39,518 nucleotides of DNA from an uncultured Clostridium sp. (GCA_947573555.1 CANPFO010000009.1:1-39518); one strand, 5' to 3'; shown: positions 1 through 10,497, counted from the stretch's first letter. The notes: generated from the letters alone by a model not told the origin. Numbers and translations: made by a program.

Positions 1-93
1 AATATAAAAAAATTCTCAAAAAAAGTGTCCAAAAACTTGACATAGATCCAATATGTCTTTGACATCAAAAATAGACAAAAGATGACAAAAAAG

Positions 94-136
94 TGAGACA
101 AAATGAGACTGTCCCAAGTGTCTCATTTTTGCAAAA
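94..136. repeat. Partial family B fold-back arm
   Basis: GTGAGACAAAATGAGACTGTCCCAAGTGTCTCA resembles the right arm at 28395-28427. Confidence 0.65.
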
Positions 137-202
137 AATTCTAGACAAATACTTAAAAATATGATAACATAGGTAGGAAAAAAGAAAAGAGGGTGACCTT
201 TA

Positions 203-1777
203 ATGAAAGATACATTTTATATAACTACGCCAATATATTATCCAAGTGGAAGATATCATATAGGAACTGCATATACAACTGTACTTGCAGATACTATTAA
301 GAGATATCAAATTTTAAAAGGAAAAGACGCTTATATGCTAACTGGAGCTGATGAACATGGGCAAAAAATAGAGACAAAGGCTAAAGAGTCAAACAAAACC
401 CCACAAGAGTATGTGGATGATATGGCAAAAATGGCAGAAGAGTTATGGACAAAGATGGATATAAAGTACGATAATTTTATTAGAACTACTGATGAAAGAC
501 ATGAAAGGGTAGTTCAAAAAATATTTGATAGATTTATGGAACAAGGAGATATATATAAAGGAGAATATGAAGGTCAATATTGTGTGCCTTGTGAGACTTT
601 TTTTACAGAGACACAATTGGTTGATGGAAAGTGTCCAGATTGTGGTAGAGATGTTGTTCCAATGAAAGAAGAAGCATATTTTTTTAATATGAAAAAATAT
701 GCAGATAGATTATTAAAATATTATGAGGAAAATCCAGATTTTATAAAACCAGATTATAGAAAGCAAGAGATGATAAATAATTTTATAAAACCAGGATTAG
801 AAGATTTATGTGTTACAAGGACTTCATTTGATTGGGGCATAAAAGTTTTAAAAGATACTAAACATGTTATATATGTGTGGTTAGATGCTTTGACTAATTA
901 TATTACAGCTCTTGGATATATGTCTGAAGATGAATCTTTATTTAATAAGTTCTGGCCTGCAAATGTGCAATTAGTAGGGAAAGATATTGCAAGATTTCAT
1001 TTGATTTATTGGCCAATATTTTTAATGGCATTAGATTTACCATTACCTAAAACGATATTTGTTCATAATTGGATAATGATGAAAGATGGAAAGATGAGCA
1101 AATCAAAAGGAAATGTAATATATCCAGAGACATTAATTGAAAGATACGGTCTAGATGCAACAAAGTATTTCTTATTAAAGGAAATGCCAATGTCACAAGA
1201 TGGATTATTTTCACCAGAAGAGTTTGTACAAAGATATAATTTTGACCTATGTAATGATTTAAGTAATTTACTTAATAGAACTGTATCAATGGTAAATAAA
1301 TATTTTGATGGACAAGTTCCTGAATATAATGGAAAACCTAATGAAGTAGATGATGAAATTGAAAAAATGAGTGTACAACAAATTGAAAAGTTTGAAACTT
1401 TATTTGAGAATTTTGAAATTGCAAATTCAATACAAGAAATATGGAATTTGGTATCTAGGACAAATAAATATATAGATGAAACAATGCCATGGCAATTAGC
1501 AAAAGAAGAGCAGACTGAAAAACTTAAATCATCAATGTATCATTTAGTTGAAAATTTAAGAAAAATAGCTATATTAATAAAGCCATTTATGAGTGATACA
1601 GCAGATAATATATTAAGACAATTAGGGATACAAAGCAAAGAATATAAGCTTTGGGAAAGTTTAAAAGAATATGATAAATTAAAAGATATTAAAGTTATTA
1701 CAAAAGGTGAGCCTATATTTATGAGGTTAAATGCAGAAGAAGAAGTAGAATATATAAAACAAGCAATGAAAAAATAG
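203..1777 (+). CDS. metG: Methionyl-tRNA synthetase
   Basis: YYPSGRYHIGTAYTT near N-terminus, CxxC zinc knuckle (CVPCETF..CPDCGRD), KMSKSKGN motif. Confidence 0.97.
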   Translation: MKDTFYITTPIYYPSGRYHIGTAYTTVLADTIKRYQILKGKDAYMLTGADEHGQKIETKAKESNKTPQEYVDDMAKMAEELWTKMDIKYDNFIRTTDERHERVVQKIFDRFMEQGDIYKGEYEGQYCVPCETFFTETQLVDGKCPDCGRDVVPMKEEAYFFNMKKYADRLLKYYEENPDFIKPDYRKQEMINNFIKPGLEDLCVTRTSFDWGIKVLKDTKHVIYVWLDALTNYITALGYMSEDESLFNKFWPANVQLVGKDIARFHLIYWPIFLMALDLPLPKTIFVHNWIMMKDGKMSKSKGNVIYPETLIERYGLDATKYFLLKEMPMSQDGLFSPEEFVQRYNFDLCNDLSNLLNRTVSMVNKYFDGQVPEYNGKPNEVDDEIEKMSVQQIEKFETLFENFEIANSIQEIWNLVSRTNKYIDETMPWQLAKEEQTEKLKSSMYHLVENLRKIAILIKPFMSDTADNILRQLGIQSKEYKLWESLKEYDKLKDIKVITKGEPIFMRLNAEEEVEYIKQAMKK

Positions 1778-1801
1778 ATATAATAAGAAGAGGGCTAAGC
1801 T

Positions 1802-2723
1802 ATGGGAATTTTTTTTGATAGAGACCAATATCGAGGCTATAATATATATAGTATGAAGAAATATGTCGATAAAAAAAGAATAATGTTTAATGTGATAGTA
1901 ACAATTTTAACTAGCATAACTTTGTGCTTGGTCATTTATTATGTTATTGATACTAAATTAAGAGTAGAAAAGCTAAAAGAATATACAACTCAAATTATAG
2001 ACTGCAAAGACGAATTAGAGAGAAAAAAGAAAGAAGAAGAAGAAAAAAAAGCTAAAATTCCACAACTTACAGAACAAGGAAAGGAAAATTTAAAAAACAT
2101 TTATAAAGGGGAGGTAAAAAGAGCATTTTTAACATTTGATGATGGTCCATCAAAAAATACAAAAGCAATTTTAGATATTTTAAAAGAAAATAATATAAAA
2201 GCAACGTTTTTTGTTTTAGGACATCAAGTAGAAGTTTTTCCAGAGACTACTAGAAGAATATATGATGAAGGACATTATATAGCAAATCATGGATATTCAC
2301 ATATATATTCTAGTATATATCAGACATCTCAACAAGTATTAGTTGAGTATAATCAATGTAATCAGATTGTAGCAGATGCAATAGGAGTTCCAGAGTATAA
2401 TTCAAGGTTATTTAGATTTCCAGGTGGATTAACTCGGAGGTAAATATTCTAAAATAAAAAAAGAAGCTGCGAACATATTAGAACAAAATAACATTTTAAA
2501 TATTGATTGGAATGCATTAACTGGAGATTCAGAAAAAATTAATCCAACAGAAGAATATTTAATGAATAACTTACAACAAACTACAAAGGATAAAAATAGT
2601 GTTGTCATACTAATGCACGATTCACAAGCGAAGAAAGTAACAGTAGATTGTTTGCCTAAGGTTATTGAATACTGTAGGCAGCAAGGTTATGAATTTGAAA
2701 ATTTTTATAGCATTATAAAGTAG
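1802..2723 (+). CDS. Polysaccharide deacetylase family protein; requires +1 frameshift at CGG (C2435 skipped)
   Basis: AFLTFDDGPSKNTKAILDILKENNIKATFFVLG and RFPGG motifs in the first frame; after skipping C2435 the frame reads GGKYSKIKKEAANILEQNNILNIDWNALTGDSEK...VVILMHDSQAKKVTVDCLPKVIEYCRQQGYEFENFYSIIK* ending at 2723. Confidence 0.9.
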
Positions 2724-2740
2724 AAAGGAGATAACATAAA

Positions 2741-5068
2741 TTGCCTAGAAAAAAGAAAGAAATAATAGAAGGAATATCAGATAAACTTGATTACTTAGGA
2801 TTAGATTTAGATGAAATACCAGAGAAGTTAAAAAAATATGAACCTCTTGAATATAAAGTTCAAAAATTTTATGACGAAAAACAATACAGACAATATAGAT
2901 ACATAGATGTAAAAGATATACAAATATTGTTATCGCCATCTAATAGATTAGAAGACATAAATGAAAAATATAAAAAAGCGAGACCATTATATGAATATCT
3001 AGACAAAGAAAATGAAGATAATATATTAAAATATACAACATTTTTAAATATGTTAAGAAATATGGACATAGAAGAAATAGAAAGAGTAGAAAAGGAACAA
3101 GAGAACTTAAATAAGAGTATACCATTTAAAGTTAAATTTCATGGAAATTATTTATGGCAAATTTATTATTCTGAAAATACAGATAAATATTTTATGATAG
3201 TTCCAACAGAAGATACAGATACTTCTACATTTTTCTACATTTTGAAGAAACAAATAGAGGGGGCCAAAGGTCAAAAAATATTTGTGCCAATAAGTAATGT
3301 TAAATATTCAAGTAAGATTTTTAAAAGTTCTGAGTTTGAAGAACTAGAAAATTACTTATGGCTATTTACAAAAGATTGGCCATCAATATATGAAGTATAT
3401 AATAAAAAAGATGAGCTATCTATTCAGATTATAGGAGAGACAAATGTATATGAAAAAGTTAAGACTTTTTATAAACTTAAGCTAAATACTGTTGAAAAAG
3501 CAATTGATTTTTATAAATTATTAAAAGCATTATTTATTTTACAAACAGAACTTCCTAATTATTATAATTTTGAAACCAAAATAAATGAAGATGGTTGGTT
3601 GGAATTTTATTTTGAAGACAAAAAAGTAGAATATAAAAATATTATAGATTTTATAAGAGAACAATATAAAAAAGCTATAAAGAGAAAGAAAGAATTAAGA
3701 ATTGATATTAAAACATATAAAAAGAAATTGAAACATTTGCAAGAATTAGTACAAGCTCAAGAAATTGAGTATTTAGCTAAAGAAAAGCAAATTTCTACAT
3801 TTTTAGAATGTAAAAAATCTTTCTTTGGAAAATTTAAATATTATTTTAAATATAGTAAGAAAAATAACAAAAAAAATGTGCCAGAAAAAATACAAATAGA
3901 AGATATAGAAGATGTACAAGTTGAAGAAATTCCAAAGACAGAAGCTAAAAAAGAGAAGAAAAAAGTTCCAATTAAAAGGATATATACATTAGAGGAATTA
4001 ATAACTAATTATAAAGAATTAGAAGATATAGAAAATACAGTTAAGAAACTTTTAATGGATATAAATGCATTGAAACTAAAGACTAAAAATATGGCAAAGA
4101 AAATAGAAAATGCAACCAAATATATTGAGGAAATAGATAATCATAAAAAAAGCATATTTGAATTTTGGAAGTATAGTAATAAAGATGAAATGACAGTTTT
4201 ACCAGAGGGAGAACAAGAAGAAATAAATGTAATTAAAAAAATAGAGAAGGTATTTAACTATAGTGAGGATTTAGAGGAATTTGGAATAAAATTAGACAGA
4301 ATTCAAAGAAAGAATTTAAGTAAATCTGAAACAGATAGTGCATATATAGCAACAACAGAATTAATAAATTTATTAAATGAGGTAAAAAATAATAATATTA
4401 CATCAGAAGATTTAGAAAAAAGTTTAATAAGTCTAAAAAGTGAGGCTAGAGAACTAAGATTGTTAAATGATGAAGAATATGATATTTTTGGAAACATAAT
4501 TGAGGATACTACTAGGGTAAAAAGAATTAATAATAAGAGACATAGAGAGTTACCAAGAGATAAATTTGATATTTTAGAAATAAATAAAAATGCTAAAATA
4601 TCTGGATATAAATTATCTTTGCAGATTATATTTCAAAATTTAGTAAAAGCGTTGGAAAATGGAATTATACCAGATAGTTTGCCTGTATATAAAGCAACTG
4701 ATAATGAAGAATTAGAAAGTCAAGATTTTAATATATTTAATATAAATCCAGAAAATGAAATGAAAGAAGCTGTAAAAAATAATGGCGACAAAATTAATTT
4801 GTATAAATTAAATGTTCAAGAAGGAACAAAAGGAATAGGTTTTACAAATATTATTTTTTATGATAATAAGAATAAGACTTTACCAATAGGAATGGACTTG
4901 TCAACTAAATTGTTAGTTGATATATCAAAAATGAATTTAAATTTGCTTAACAAAAAGTCTTTTAAAGTTGTTGATATAGAAAATGAGGAAGATGATTTTT
5001 CATATGTTAGTATAAAAGATGTAAATGTTTTTGAATATGAAATGGTTGATGGTGAAGTAGATGAATAA
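2741..5068 (+). CDS. Large uncharacterised coiled-coil protein (775 aa), TTG start
   Basis: Long ORF with RBS aaaggag upstream; Lys/Glu-rich with heptad-like segments; no family recognised. Confidence 0.75.
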   Translation: MPRKKKEIIEGISDKLDYLGLDLDEIPEKLKKYEPLEYKVQKFYDEKQYRQYRYIDVKDIQILLSPSNRLEDINEKYKKARPLYEYLDKENEDNILKYTTFLNMLRNMDIEEIERVEKEQENLNKSIPFKVKFHGNYLWQIYYSENTDKYFMIVPTEDTDTSTFFYILKKQIEGAKGQKIFVPISNVKYSSKIFKSSEFEELENYLWLFTKDWPSIYEVYNKKDELSIQIIGETNVYEKVKTFYKLKLNTVEKAIDFYKLLKALFILQTELPNYYNFETKINEDGWLEFYFEDKKVEYKNIIDFIREQYKKAIKRKKELRIDIKTYKKKLKHLQELVQAQEIEYLAKEKQISTFLECKKSFFGKFKYYFKYSKKNNKKNVPEKIQIEDIEDVQVEEIPKTEAKKEKKKVPIKRIYTLEELITNYKELEDIENTVKKLLMDINALKLKTKNMAKKIENATKYIEEIDNHKKSIFEFWKYSNKDEMTVLPEGEQEEINVIKKIEKVFNYSEDLEEFGIKLDRIQRKNLSKSETDSAYIATTELINLLNEVKNNNITSEDLEKSLISLKSEARELRLLNDEEYDIFGNIIEDTTRVKRINNKRHRELPRDKFDILEINKNAKISGYKLSLQIIFQNLVKALENGIIPDSLPVYKATDNEELESQDFNIFNINPENEMKEAVKNNGDKINLYKLNVQEGTKGIGFTNIIFYDNKNKTLPIGMDLSTKLLVDISKMNLNLLNKKSFKVVDIENEEDDFSYVSIKDVNVFEYEMVDGEVDE

Positions 5069-5230
5069 CAATGTGTAAAATGTGGTGTCCAAAAAAATAG
5101 TGGGATTGTGGGGCTAGTTCTTCAAATCCCTCTATTTTTTCAGTAACTATTGCAAAAATATTCTTTTTTTACTAAATTACTAGACTTTTTTTATTAAATG
5201 TGTTAATATAAAAAGGTCTTTTAAATATAT

Positions 5231-5317
5231 GCCGGTGTGCTGGAATTGGTAGACGGGGCAGACTCAAAATCTGTTGTCAGCAATGGCGTGTGGGTTCGAG
5301 TCCCACCACCGGCACCA
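5231..5317 (+). tRNA. tRNA-Leu (anticodon CAA), CCA encoded
   Basis: Acceptor GCCGGTG/CACCGGC, anticodon loop CTCAAAA, long variable arm, TTCGAGTCC T-loop. Confidence 0.95.
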
Positions 5318-5564
5318 ACGACGTATCTGTTCGAACTAAATTGAACAGAGAGATACAAAAATTAATCAGAAAATAAAATCTGGTTGATTTTTTGTTGCTT
5401 AAAAAGTAGGTATTGTAAATATTAAGAGTTATTGATATAATAATTTAAAAAAATGATAATTTGAAGAACTATAGTTTGGAACATTAAAAATAGGACAATA
5501 AATAGAAATTAGTAACTAAAAACAAAGTTAAGAAAATATATAAAATAAAGAGGTGTGAGTATAT

Positions 5565-6476
5565 ATGAAAATTCAAGGAGCAAATTTAGGAACGCAAGAA
5601 GTTGAATATAAATTATTATCTGAATATCCATTTTTTAGCGATGAAAGACAAGAAGTTGTAAAAAAACTTGAACAATTATATTTAAATTTGTTTGAAGAAA
5701 GCAAAGGAACTGATATACAACCTTTTCCACAGAAAGAAGGTAAGGTAGAGATACTATCAGGAATGATTAACCATAGGTGCTCTAACTCATTGGATTCATT
5801 GAGAACACTATCTCAATATGGAATATTAGCAAGTGAATGGTTTGGACAAATAGAGAGTGAAAGAGAAGGGGTATTCTGTTCTTTTGTTGATAGAATACAT
5901 TCGGAAGAAAAACACAACAGCAGAGCAAAAGTATTAAATACACAAAGAATGAAATCAAGAGATAATAGTGTAGTATTATTCTTAGATAGTACGAATCCAA
6001 TTATGGAAAAGTTATTGCATTTAGATTTCTTTGAATATGTAAAAATTAAACAGTTAAGTCCAGAGAAAATAAGTGAGCTGTATACAAGTGAAGAATTAGA
6101 ATTATTTGAGAAAATAATTGAGCCATTTTCACCTTGTGGTAAAAATTTTCATATCAAAAATGTGCTACCATACTGTGATTGGTCAGCAATACCAGGGGGG
6201 ATTCCTTCTGCATTAGTAAATGGAATATGCACTAAAACAAAAATATATAGTATGGAAGAAATTGAGGAAATTACAAAGTTATTTCCAAGTGCAACTATTT
6301 TTAATGGTGATTTGGAGATAATATATACTCCTAAAAAAGAAAAGAGTACACAAGATTTAGGAAGAGAAACTTTAGAAGAACAAAGAGATGTCACATTATT
6401 ATATGAGATAGAAACAGAACAAACAAGACAAGAAAAAGCAATTACTAACCAAAGAGAAAGCCAAGAAAAGCTATAA
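5565..6476 (+). CDS. Uncharacterised protein (303 aa); faint resemblance of the N-terminal half to ADP-ribosyltransferase-like folds
   Basis: Intact ORF with RBS aaagaggtg; segment MINHRCSNSLDSLRTLSQYGILASEWFG resembles the H-x-[TR]..L..I...GI opening of ART-like domains (inference). Confidence 0.65.
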   Translation: MKIQGANLGTQEVEYKLLSEYPFFSDERQEVVKKLEQLYLNLFEESKGTDIQPFPQKEGKVEILSGMINHRCSNSLDSLRTLSQYGILASEWFGQIESEREGVFCSFVDRIHSEEKHNSRAKVLNTQRMKSRDNSVVLFLDSTNPIMEKLLHLDFFEYVKIKQLSPEKISELYTSEELELFEKIIEPFSPCGKNFHIKNVLPYCDWSAIPGGIPSALVNGICTKTKIYSMEEIEEITKLFPSATIFNGDLEIIYTPKKEKSTQDLGRETLEEQRDVTLLYEIETEQTRQEKAITNQRESQEKL

Positions 6477-6496
6477 AATGAATAGAGGATTTGTAT

Positions 6497-6949
6497 ATGA
6501 TTAATATTAAATATGCTAATGCATATTTCGAAGTATTAGAAATATTAAAATATATTTCAGTAGAAGATTATAATAAGATACCAAAGAATAAAATAGAGCT
6601 ATTTGAAACAAATGCTAATAATGACTATATTTTTAAGTATGATATTAGTAAAACATTAGATGAACAGAATGTATCAAAGATAACAAAAGGTATTATAGCA
6701 ATTTTATTTAGAGACTATTGGGCAACTGAAAGTCAAAGAGAAAAGATTATTAGTAAACAAAATTATGATAGAATGAAAATTGAAAATGAAAAGCAAGGAA
6801 AATATAATACTAATATTTTTCAAGATAAGGACAACTTAAAAATAGAATATAGTGGAAAAGAAAGAAAAAATGAAATTGCAATTGTAAAATATAAAGAAAA
6901 TATTTGCATAAAAATTTTAAGAAATATTAAATCAATGTTTAATAGATAG
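6497..6949 (+). CDS. Uncharacterised protein (about 150 aa)
   Basis: ORF directly downstream of the 303-aa ORF; ATG at 6497 preceded by agagga. Confidence 0.6.
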   Translation: MINIKYANAYFEVLEILKYISVEDYNKIPKNKIELFETNANNDYIFKYDISKTLDEQNVSKITKGIIAILFRDYWATESQREKIISKQNYDRMKIENEKQGKYNTNIFQDKDNLKIEYSGKERKNEIAIVKYKENICIKILRNIKSMFNR

Positions 6950-6986
6950 AAATAAAAGATATATAATCATCTAAAAAAGAAAACAA

Positions 6987-7020
6987 AGAGCATTCGCATA
7001 TATCAATATACGAATGCTCT
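6987..7020 (+). terminator. Rho-independent-like hairpin
   Basis: AGAGCATTCGcATAT...ATAtaCGAATGCTCT followed by T-rich sequence. Confidence 0.75.
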
Positions 7021-7197
7021 ATCTTTATATCAAAAAGAAGAAAATTTATGAGAAACTTGAAGTTTTATGTAAAAAAGTCTATAATACATTCTTTGAGCAA
7101 CTAAAAGTTTGAAATAAGAAAAAATACTAAATGCAACCATAAGTTGCTAGTAATTATATAAAAAAATATTAGAATTAATATAGGGAGGAGTAGTCTA

Positions 7198-8005
7198 ATG
7201 AAATTTGGAGAAAATTTACAAAATTTAAGAAAAACAAAAAAATGTCACAAGAAAAATTGGCAGAAAAAAGTTGAGGTATCAAGATATAACTGATTTTAAT
7301 TCATTAGATGAAGAAATAAAGATGAATGTAGTAAAATTAAAAAAAGAAAAACAGAAAAAGGTAAGAGCGTTAAGTAAGGCTATTTATATTATTGCAAGAG
7401 TTTGCAAGATTATATTAATAATTTCAATTAGTGTTATATTAGCTACAATGATTGTAATTCCATTCATTAGCAAAAATATAAAAATTATTGATAATGGAAT
7501 AGAAATATATGGTGTAACAACAGAATATAAATATGAAAATGGCGAGTTGATTATAAAGTATAATAATGATGAGCAATATATACCAAATAGTAAAGAAACA
7601 TTTCTTATGAAAAAAACTATTGATAGTTTAGAAAAGTATTCTATATATATGTTAGTTGTATTTACCGAAGTTATATTTGCAGTTTTAAGTATTACATTAA
7701 TATTAGTTGTTTATATAATGAACCATTTAGAGAAATTATTTATAAATATTTATAATGGAGAAACACCATTTACAATAGAAAATGTAAAACATATAAAGAA
7801 AATGGCTATGATTATGATTATAACAACTCTTTTGCCTAATGTTGTTGGGATTATTTTTGAAAAAATTATAGGAGAAGATTTGGGGATTGGATTTGAGTTA
7901 ATGGATTTAGTTTATATACTTTTCTTATATACAATGTCATATATATTTGAATATGGATATGAAATTCAACTAGATTCAAATGGAAAAATGTATGGTGATG
8001 AATAG
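7198..8005 (+). pseudogene. Degraded Xre-type HTH regulator with C-terminal membrane domain
   Basis: Remnant MKFGENLQNLRKTKK then, in another frame, MSQEKLAEK, then VEVSRY; the rest of the HTH is missing before DITDFNSLDEEIKMNVVKLKKEKQKK and a two-TM domain (ORF 7271..8005). Confidence 0.7.
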
Positions 8006-8021
8006 TAAAGAAAAAACTATA

Positions 8022-8054
8022 AAAAGGAGCTGTCAGAAAGACAGCTCCTTTTAG
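8022..8054. terminator. Bidirectional terminator between convergent genes
   Basis: AAAAGGAGCTGTCagaaaGACAGCTCCTTTT. Confidence 0.85.
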
Positions 8055-8068
8055 TAAATATAAAATAA

Positions 8069-10108
8069 TTATTTTAATTGGAAATAAAAAGCATATTCTT
8101 TATAATACATATTTCCAATTTTTGCTTCTTTTGTGCTTACGATTTTGCCACCAAGTTTCTCGTAAAACTTAATAGCATTTTGATTATCAGTAAAACACCA
8201 TACAATCATATTAGTTTTTCCTAAACTTACTAATTGCTTACAAGTTTCCAAGAACAAAGACGTTCCAATACCTTTTCCAATTTCACAAGGTTTGATGTAA
8301 AGGCTAACAAGCTCTGACTCAAAGCTTTCAAAATTTGGAGTAGGATTAAAACACGAGTATCCAAGAACTTCATTTTCTCTTACTGCAACAAATACCAAGT
8401 CCTTGTATTCGTCAAAGCTATCTAAATATCGCTTTGTTTGTTCTTCATAGTTCAAGGAATTAAGGTAAGTTGCATCAACTATAGAATCATAAGCCATTTT
8501 CCAGCCGTCGACTTTTATACGTGCCATTTGCTCTTGATCTATTAAAGCATTTTTGCGTATAATGTAGTCGTCTTTTGGTTCTAAAAGAAGAATTGCATTA
8601 TGAATATTAGAAATACCTTTTATAAGTTTTTCTTCATCAATTGCAAAACTAACTCTACCAACAAGCTCATCTTCATATGGCCAAGAGATAGATTGACCAA
8701 CTAAAAATCTTGTTCTGGATGTTTCATAAAAGAATTTAAGTAAATCTTCGTCAGTTCTAATTGCTCTTCTTTTATATTTCATTCCTTTAATTTTGGTAAA
8801 ATCAAGGAGTGCGAAGAATCCAGATTCTGGTGATAAGTTTTCAGGAAAATCTACCATAGGAATGCCTTTTAAAATTTTGCAAGCCTCTAATAATCCTAAG
8901 CTCTTTACCACTACTGTTTGAATTTTTACTTTGTATTTAGGGTCTGCTGCATCTATTCCAGATACAAGAGCTTTAATTAAATTGTGCCGATAAATGTAAA
9001 GTTCTCTTAGTTCTTTAAAATAGTTATCATAAATTTTGTACCGTTCCTCTGTTGCGTTATAAGCGCCAGCTAAAGCTCTGCCGATTATTTCTGGCACAGA
9101 GTCCATTCCTTGAAATGTTCTATTAACAATTTCTCGTATAATAGCTTCATCAGCAACTACGAAACCAGCTCGTAATGAGGCCATAGAATAGGATTTAGAA
9201 AGCCCCATAAGTGAAATTGTATTGCGGAACATTCCAGGAATTGTAGCAATTGGCAATGCCATATTTTCTTTATCATAGCAAATATCACGATATACTAAGT
9301 CATCAATAACGAAGACTCCACGCTTTTTGCATACATTTGCTATTTGATATAAAAGGTCATATTGCTTTATTCCCATTACTTTTCCAGTTGGGTTATTTGG
9401 GTTGGCATTTAAAAATGCTACTACTCTTGGAACATAACCTTTTCTCCGATGATATACTTGTTGAAGACTTTCATTTATCTGGTCAATTCGATTTGCAAGT
9501 TTTGTTGGATTTACCAAAAAGTTATCTTCTCTTTCGAGTTTAAGAAGTTCTACTTCAGCACCAGCGCGTTCAGTTCTTATAGTAAAAAGACCGTAATTTG
9601 GAGCTGTTATTAAAACTACATCTCCTGGTTTTGCTAAAATACTTATAATCTGATTGTATAGTACTGATGTAGAAACTGAAAAGGTAATATTATGAACACA
9701 GAGTCCTTTTTTGTCAACATCTTCAAAGTCATAAGGATCTGTATTTATAAAACCTTCTTTTTCTATATACTCAAGAAGTTGCTTTCGTATTATATCAGAG
9801 CCTTCTGTATAAGGGTACTGATACATTAACTCATTTTGTGAATACTCAACCATGGCTTTTGCTGCAAGTGGAAAAGGCTTGAATTTGATAGGATTTCCAC
9901 TGCCCAGATCAACGTCAGGTATTGTGGTGATGTTTTCATCTCTAACTCCATAGCCATAAAAATCAATGGCGTCAGCAATTGCTTGTACCGTAGGGTTAAA
10001 TTGTTCTCCATCACTTCGTAAACCTATGTCTGGCAGTCCAAACCTCCGTGTTCTTAAAAGCGGATGTTCCCGTAAAAATCTTTCTGGTGCACTTGATTTT
10101 GTAAGCAT
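8069..10108 (-). CDS. Class I/II PLP-dependent aminotransferase fused to C-terminal GNAT acetyltransferase
   Basis: NANPNNPTGKV, SLSKSYSMASLRAGF-like PLP motifs; C-terminal LVSLYIKPCEIGKGIGTSLFLETCKQL...NQNAIKFYEKLGGKI GNAT motif A/B. Confidence 0.9.
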   Translation of the reverse strand: MLTKSSAPERFLREHPLLRTRRFGLPDIGLRSDGEQFNPTVQAIADAIDFYGYGVRDENITTIPDVDLGSGNPIKFKPFPLAAKAMVEYSQNELMYQYPYTEGSDIIRKQLLEYIEKEGFINTDPYDFEDVDKKGLCVHNITFSVSTSVLYNQIISILAKPGDVVLITAPNYGLFTIRTERAGAEVELLKLEREDNFLVNPTKLANRIDQINESLQQVYHRRKGYVPRVVAFLNANPNNPTGKVMGIKQYDLLYQIANVCKKRGVFVIDDLVYRDICYDKENMALPIATIPGMFRNTISLMGLSKSYSMASLRAGFVVADEAIIREIVNRTFQGMDSVPEIIGRALAGAYNATEERYKIYDNYFKELRELYIYRHNLIKALVSGIDAADPKYKVKIQTVVVKSLGLLEACKILKGIPMVDFPENLSPESGFFALLDFTKIKGMKYKRRAIRTDEDLLKFFYETSRTRFLVGQSISWPYEDELVGRVSFAIDEEKLIKGISNIHNAILLLEPKDDYIIRKNALIDQEQMARIKVDGWKMAYDSIVDATYLNSLNYEEQTKRYLDSFDEYKDLVFVAVRENEVLGYSCFNPTPNFESFESELVSLYIKPCEIGKGIGTSLFLETCKQLVSLGKTNMIVWCFTDNQNAIKFYEKLGGKIVSTKEAKIGNMYYKEYAFYFQLK

Positions 10109-10246
10109 TAGATTTACCTCCTAGAATTGGTTTACTTAATATTGTATCATAAATATGATTAAAAGTAAATGCTTTTTAATGGTGTTATAAGGCTAAAAGC
10201 TTGTATGTGCCAATTATAGAATCTTCTATAGTTTATAGGAGGAAAT

Positions 10247-10427
10247 ATGAAGAAAAAGGTTTTTCGGGGAATTTTTGTAGTTGCATGTGTACTTTCTGTT
10301 TCCACGCTTACTGGTTGTGCCAGCTGCAGTAGGGGGTAAATCTCTTATCAGCGATGTTATTCTTCGACGATGCAAATGGAAAGAGGGTTATTATCCACGG
10401 CGGCATTGTCATCAGCGAGGAAAACTA
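10247..10427 (+). pseudogene. Small lipoprotein, interrupted by a frameshift at a G5 run (possible phase variation or indel)
   Basis: MKKKVFRGIFVVACVLSVSTLTGCASCSRG* with lipobox LTGC; one extra G would continue to VNLLSAMLFFDDANGKRVIIHGGIVISEEN*. Confidence 0.55.
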
Positions 10428-10466
10428 ATTTTCATCAGCCCTTTGTATTTTAATACGAAAAGGGGA

Positions 10467-10497
10467 AAAAGAGCAGTCATTTTGACTGCTCTTTTAA
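10467..10497 (+). terminator. Rho-independent terminator
   Basis: AAAGAGCAGTCAttttGACTGCTCTTTT. Confidence 0.8.

Noticed and set aside
7198-7270. HTH remnant as another recoding site
   Set aside because: No CGG; it needs shifts in more than one direction plus a missing segment, so ordinary decay.
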